A program made the position numbers and the translations under genes. From Gammaproteobacteria bacterium (GTDB lineage Bacteria; Pseudomonadota; Gammaproteobacteria; Steroidobacterales; Steroidobacteraceae), in the NCBI GenBank assembly GCA_017577615.1, contig PKRE01000010.1, forward strand, positions 58,104 to 122,103: a stretch of 64,000 nt of DNA, given 5' to 3'. Below are positions 60,277-64,000 of the stretch, one piece after another (the stretch's first letter is position 1; every line of letters starts with the position of its first letter). The notes beneath the pieces are model-generated. The model did no database searches, had not been told where the DNA came from, and saw only the letters and a list, made by a program, of their open reading frames with translations.

Positions 60277-61062
60277 ATGCACCCCCGCAAGATTCGACCA
60301 TGGGCGCTCGTCTTGAGCGGCAGTCTCATCGCAGCAGCGATCGGAGCTCAGCTACGTGCTTCCGACGACGATCGACCTGCTGTCATCGTCAATCTCGAGA
60401 AGCAAGGCTTGGAAATATTCGGTGAGTTCGCTGCACCTGCCGGGCTGCGAGGTTTTGCGGCCGCGGCAGACCGGCATCCGCTCGCCGTGTATCTCACGCC
60501 CGATGGCAAGCATGCGCTCGTCGGCACGTTGCTCGACGAAGAAGGCAAAGATGTCAGCGCGTCGGTGCTGGAGCGGATGGTCGTCGAGCCGATGTCAAAG
60601 CGCACCTGGGCACAGCTCGAGCGCGCATCCTGGGTCGCCGACGGACGCGCCGACGCACCGCGCGTTGTTTACGCATTCATGGATCCGAACTGTCCCTACT
60701 GCAATCGTTTCTACCGCGCGACGCGACGCTGGGTACAGTCGGGCAAGGTGCAGCTGCGCCACATCCTCGTCGGCGTCATCCGCGAGGACAGCGCCAACAA
60801 GGCGGCCGCCATCATGACCGCACGCTCGCCGATCGAGGCGTTCGCACTGAACGAGCAAAGATTCGATGATGGCGGCATCAAGGGCCTCGCAACGATCCCG
60901 CAGGACGTACGCAATCGACTCGACGCCAACGAGCGCCTCATGAGGGAGCTCGGATTGCGGGGCACTCCGGGAATCGTGTTCCTTGACGAACGCGGCATCG
61001 TGCAGACCCTGTCGGGCATGCCCGCGCCGGAGGACATGGAGATCGTTCTGGGTCCGCCTTGA
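60277..61062 (+). CDS. DsbG/DsbC-like thiol:disulfide oxidoreductase
   Basis: 261-residue exported thioredoxin-fold protein. Signal anchor near residues 8-24, CPYC at Cys139/142 (DPNCPYCNRF), and cis-Pro in RGTPGIVF. CPYC is the DsbG/DsbC active site, and the about 100-residue part before it fits their dimerisation region. DsbG reduces sulfenylated cysteines and protects single thiols. It follows the DUF3365 gene by 140 bases. ATG 60277 has no ribosome site. Confidence 0.87.
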   Translation: MHPRKIRPWALVLSGSLIAAAIGAQLRASDDDRPAVIVNLEKQGLEIFGEFAAPAGLRGFAAAADRHPLAVYLTPDGKHALVGTLLDEEGKDVSASVLERMVVEPMSKRTWAQLERASWVADGRADAPRVVYAFMDPNCPYCNRFYRATRRWVQSGKVQLRHILVGVIREDSANKAAAIMTARSPIEAFALNEQRFDDGGIKGLATIPQDVRNRLDANERLMRELGLRGTPGIVFLDERGIVQTLSGMPAPEDMEIVLGPP

Positions 61063-61077
61063 AAATGCAGTCAGCGC

Positions 61078-62358
61078 TCACGCGCTCGTGCCAGGCCGCA
61101 ACGGATGGACACTGCGATCTTCACTGTCCGTGAGCGGAAAGACGTGCCCGAGCAATGCAGACACGAGTGTCACGACAGCTGCAGCAAGCAGGGCCGGCAC
61201 GAGGCCATGTCCCTCGGCCAACATACCCCAGAGCCAGCTGCCCAGCGCCCAGCCTCCGAACGTGGTCATGTTGTACAGCGACAGCGCACGCGCGACGACC
61301 CAGCGCGGTGTGGACAGCTGCACTGTCACGTTGAACGTCGACAACGTCAGCACCCATGCCCCGCCGCCGATAACGAGCGCAGGCAGCGCGAGCCACAAGT
61401 GCGTGCTCACCGCCAGGATCGCGGTGATCGATGCAAATACGATGTTCGACCAGCGCACGATGCCTTCCGTCGACACGCTGCCGCGCAATCTCGTGGCGGT
61501 CAACGCGCCTGCCACGGCACCCACGCCGTAAGCGCCGAGCAACACACCATACGTCAGCGCGCCGCCGCTGATGCGGTGCTTGGCGACGAGCGGTAGCAAC
61601 GCCATGACAGCGCTCGTGCCCAGGCCGAACGCGAAACCGCGCAGCAACACCGTGCGCAGCGTTGGAGACTGGGAGACGTAGCGCACGCCAACGGCGATCG
61701 CCGCTCCCAGCGACTCACGCGGCGTCGTTGCACGTCGTGCGGGTGGTTGCCACCGCGCCAGCACGACGATCAAAGCGATGTAGCTCAGCGCATTCACCGC
61801 GAAGGCTGCCGCCGCCCCCGCTGCCGCGACCACGGCGCCGCCAATGGCCGGGCCCGCGCTGCGTGCAATGTTGTACGCCACGCTGTTGAGCGTGACCGCC
61901 GCCGGCAGATGCGGACGCGGCACCATGTCGCCCACGGCGGCCTGCCAGGCGGGCGCGTTGATCGCCATGCCGCTGGCAAGCAGGAAGGTGAAGAGCAACA
62001 ACAGCCACGGCGTGATCAGCCCGGTCCAGGCGCACGCCGCGAGCAAGCTCGCAACGAAGAGCATCGAAAGCTGCGCCCCGAGCATCATCCAGCGCCTGTC
62101 CAGGTTGTCCGCGAGCGCGCCGGCAACCGGCGACAGCAGCATGAACGGCAGCGTGACGGCACTCTGCACCAATGCGACCGTGTCGGCCGATCGCGCGAGC
62201 GAGGTCATCAGCCACGCAGCCCCGACAGATTGAATCATGGCACCGAAGTACGCGATCAGCGTGGCCATCCACACCGATCGGAACAGCGGTATGCGCAACG
62301 GCGAGAGCGCCGAAGGCGGCTCGGCGGCAGAAGAAGTGTCGGTCTCGGTTTCACTCAT
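61078..62358 (-). CDS. MFS transporter, MFS_3/EntS-like
   Basis: 426-residue 12-helix carrier; the core begins FRSVWMATLIAYFGAMIQSVGAAWLMTSL and has the motif A segment GALADNLDRRWMML. The enterobactin-exporter-like MFS_3 group is suggested by these. Start ATG 62358 is tentative; an earlier in-frame start 24 codons up lies in a basic stretch. It converges on the DsbG-like gene. Confidence 0.83.
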   Translation of the reverse strand: MSETETDTSSAAEPPSALSPLRIPLFRSVWMATLIAYFGAMIQSVGAAWLMTSLARSADTVALVQSAVTLPFMLLSPVAGALADNLDRRWMMLGAQLSMLFVASLLAACAWTGLITPWLLLLFTFLLASGMAINAPAWQAAVGDMVPRPHLPAAVTLNSVAYNIARSAGPAIGGAVVAAAGAAAAFAVNALSYIALIVVLARWQPPARRATTPRESLGAAIAVGVRYVSQSPTLRTVLLRGFAFGLGTSAVMALLPLVAKHRISGGALTYGVLLGAYGVGAVAGALTATRLRGSVSTEGIVRWSNIVFASITAILAVSTHLWLALPALVIGGGAWVLTLSTFNVTVQLSTPRWVVARALSLYNMTTFGGWALGSWLWGMLAEGHGLVPALLAAAVVTLVSALLGHVFPLTDSEDRSVHPLRPGTSA

Positions 62359-62891
62359 CAAACGATCGTCAACGGTGCGGCGATGCGAACGCTTCCGCGC
62401 ACCGCGGGCTGCGATGATGTCAGGCAGCACGGCTGCCCATCAACAGCCATCGCAGCCGTCACCCCACGCGTTGGCACTCGATCTCCGATCGCGCCGATCA
62501 GCGGATCATTCACTGTCGACGGAGTTCTGTTCCGCCAGCTCGCTCAATCCGCCCAGTGTCAACCCAGTCCCGTAAGTTGGCGGCAGGCCAGGTGACCGAA
62601 GTTTCCAAGTGGATCGTCGTGCTTTTGGAGCCGTCTCGATGACTCGAGGCAAAACGAACATAGATGTCTTGAAACGGAGGAGCGACGACCACTCCTCGAC
62701 AAACCAATCACCAACAGACGTCTTTTTTGACGGCGTACGAGTCCTGCGCCAATTCCCGTAACCTTATACGATACGGGATCGACTCCGTTGCAGCCGTCGA
62801 ATCTGATACCGCTACACGCCCACCGCCGATCAGGTCGGTGAGCGCCCCCTCTGCCATTCCAAGAAAGCGCTCAAGACGACGCAGGTATCGC
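62359..62891. other. Gene-free stretch before the IS element
   Basis: About 530 bases with no supportable gene. It holds an imperfect GAGGAG/CTCCTC hairpin near 62678-62697 and a CCCGTA / TACGGG inverted repeat at 62755-62777 around an AT-rich centre. It may be IS-disrupted sequence. Confidence 0.4.
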
Positions 62892-62907
62892 TGGTCTGCT
62901 CCCCAAT

Positions 62908-63774
62908 TTAGTACCGAACAGAACTAGAGTCTGCGGTTGCTGATTCTCTGAAACGCATTACCTCACGCGCATACTGCTCCGGCGTGCGATTGCCCAAAGC
63001 GCTGTGCGGCCGTTGCGTGTTGTACTCGATCCGCCACTGTTCGATCACCCGCCGTGCATGCGCCAAGCTCTCGAACCAGTGCTCGTTCAGGCATTCGTCT
63101 CGGAACCGCGCGTTGAAGCTCTCGACATAGGCGTTCTCGATCGGCTTGCCCGGGCGGATGAAAGACAGCTTGACGCCGCGAGCATACGCCCAGGCATCCA
63201 GCGCTTTGCCCTCAAACTCCGGGCCGTGATCCACAGTAATGGAGGCAGGAAGGCCGCGGTAGTCGGCGAGCCGCTCGAGCACAGCGACCACGCGAGCTCC
63301 CGTGATCGAGGTGTCGACCTCGATCGCCGGACACTCGCGGCTGCAGTCGTCGACAATCGTCAGGCAGCGCAGCCGACGCCCATCGGCTAACCAGTCCGAG
63401 ACAAAGTCCATCGACCAGCTTTCGTTCGTGGTCGTCGGCTTCGGCAAGGGTCGGCGCTCGAACGGCCCAACCCTCTTGCGCTTGCGGCGTCGCACAGCCA
63501 GGCCCGCCTCCCGATACAGCCGATACGTCTTCTTCCAGTTGATCTCCCAGCCCTCACGCCGAAGCAGCACATGAATCCGCCGATAGCCGTAGCGACGCTT
63601 CTCCGCGGCAAGCTCGATGATGCGCTCCCGCAGCGCCTCGCACGGCGCGCGACGGCTACGGTACCGGTACAGCGATCGTGAAATGCCAACAAGCCCGCAA
63701 GCGCGCGTGACCCTAAAGCCGTGCTCCGCCATGAGCACGTCGACCGCCTGGCGCCTCGCCTGCGGGCCTACCAT
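62908..63774 (-). CDS. IS3-family transposase OrfB
   Basis: 288-residue DDE integrase domain: SMDFVSDWL for the first Asp, VDHGPEFEGKALDAWAY for the second, and FNARFRDECLNEHWF around the catalytic Glu. An N-terminal HTH_21 region (RYGYRRIHVLLRREG) precedes it. The gene looks intact. ATG 63774 overlaps the 3' end of orfA by 7 bases. In this family OrfAB is usually made by -1 frameshifting, but the only slip-like run here is AAAA, so separate initiation is possible. Confidence 0.93.
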   Translation of the reverse strand: MVGPQARRQAVDVLMAEHGFRVTRACGLVGISRSLYRYRSRRAPCEALRERIIELAAEKRRYGYRRIHVLLRREGWEINWKKTYRLYREAGLAVRRRKRKRVGPFERRPLPKPTTTNESWSMDFVSDWLADGRRLRCLTIVDDCSRECPAIEVDTSITGARVVAVLERLADYRGLPASITVDHGPEFEGKALDAWAYARGVKLSFIRPGKPIENAYVESFNARFRDECLNEHWFESLAHARRVIEQWRIEYNTQRPHSALGNRTPEQYAREVMRFRESATADSSSVRY

Positions 63775-64000
63775 TTTCGGTTCAGAAGATCCTTCAGCGC
63801 CGCCTTGTCCAGCTCCGCTTCCGCCAGCAGCTTCTTCAGCCTCGCGTTCTCTTGCTCGAGCTCCCGCAGCCGCCGGACGTCGGACACCGTCATCCCCCCG
63901 TACTTCGCCTTCCAGTTGTAGAAGGTCGCATCAGAGATGCCGTATTTCCGGCACAGATCCTTCGTCTTCGCGCCGGCCTCCGCTTCCTTAAGCACCCCGA
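63768..64000 (-). CDS. IS3-family transposase OrfA (5' end outside window)
   Basis: Visible part is about 77 residues, starting mid-protein in IGVLKEAEAG, so the frame continues past 64000. It carries the helix-turn-helix (KTKDLCRKYGISDATFYNWKAKYGG) that binds the IS ends, and a leucine zipper (LRELEQENARLKKLLAEAEL). Normal C-terminus NRKW. Confidence 0.92.
   Translation of the reverse strand, partial: GVLKEAEAGAKTKDLCRKYGISDATFYNWKAKYGGMTVSDVRRLRELEQENARLKKLLAEAELDKAALKDLLNRKW

Larger units (their letters stand above)
62892..64000 (-). mobile_element. IS3-family insertion sequence, truncated by window edge
   Basis: Contains overlapping orfA and orfB of an IS3-type transposase. The inner end at about 62892 begins TGGTCTGCTCCCCAA, consistent with the TG-starting ends of this family. 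The other end lies beyond base 64000. The target duplication cannot be judged. Confidence 0.85.

Noticed and set aside
62510..62707. A 65-codon minus-strand frame in the gap before the IS
   Set aside because: No motif, no ribosome site and composition unlike nearby genes.
1..64000. tRNA and rRNA genes
   Set aside because: No T-loop or conserved rRNA segments were noticed on reading; a covariance search would settle it, and none was run.

Overview
The window is high-GC, gene-dense chromosomal DNA of a Gram-negative, respiratory proteobacterium. Lipoprotein signals, a cbb3 oxidase, RND and TolC parts and an alpha-2-macroglobulin/PBP1C pair all point that way. Gene content and intergenic texture suggest a gammaproteobacterium near Xanthomonadales, Nevskiales or Steroidobacterales; this placement is inference. 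There is no rRNA, tRNA or CRISPR array, and no prophage. One IS3-type insertion sequence runs off the right edge.

Layout. (1) 0.1-10.4 kb, carbon and low-oxygen metabolism: phosphoketolase (xfp) converges on a transaldolase and a fused acetate kinase/PduL-type phosphotransacylase. Together these take sugar phosphates to acetyl phosphate, then to acetate plus ATP or to acetyl-CoA. A SulP transporter, an operon of two small cytochromes c plus a universal stress protein, and a beta-CASP metallo-beta-lactamase follow. (2) 10.7-19.6 kb: cbb3 oxidase (ccoN, O, Q, P) with assembly genes ccoG, ccoI, ccoS and a TauE/SafE-like membrane protein. No ccoH is present. (3) 19.6-27.4 kb, anaerobic/NO block: YgiW-like OB protein, rnk, hemN, an FNR with iron-sulfur cysteines, quinol NO reductase, NnrS and SirB2. 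FNR-type palindromes lie before hemN and norB. (4) 27.4-37.3 kb, mixed: a probable minus-strand small RNA, Nramp-like transporter, AGCS symporter, a two-domain esterase, a sugar dehydrogenase, Hsp20 and an SDR. (5) 37.3-53.2 kb, envelope: HlyD/FtsX/ATPase exporter, MFS pump, PBP1C, alpha-2-macroglobulin and an M48 peptidase. (6) 53.2-61.1 kb: a BigR/SqrR-like ArsR regulator with the two diagnostic cysteines, divergent from a DUF2892 protein, a complete RND-MFP-TolC pump, a c-heme DUF3365 protein and a DsbG-like thiol oxidoreductase. This is a candidate sulfur-stress efflux and redox island. (7) 61.1-64 kb: MFS transporter, a gene-free stretch, and the IS3 element.

The most unusual signal is not a gene. 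Degenerate tandem arrays with a 7-bp period sit at many gene borders. Several contain the stop codon of the upstream gene, abut the start of the next gene, or have become coding sequence at the ends of CcoI and PBP1C.
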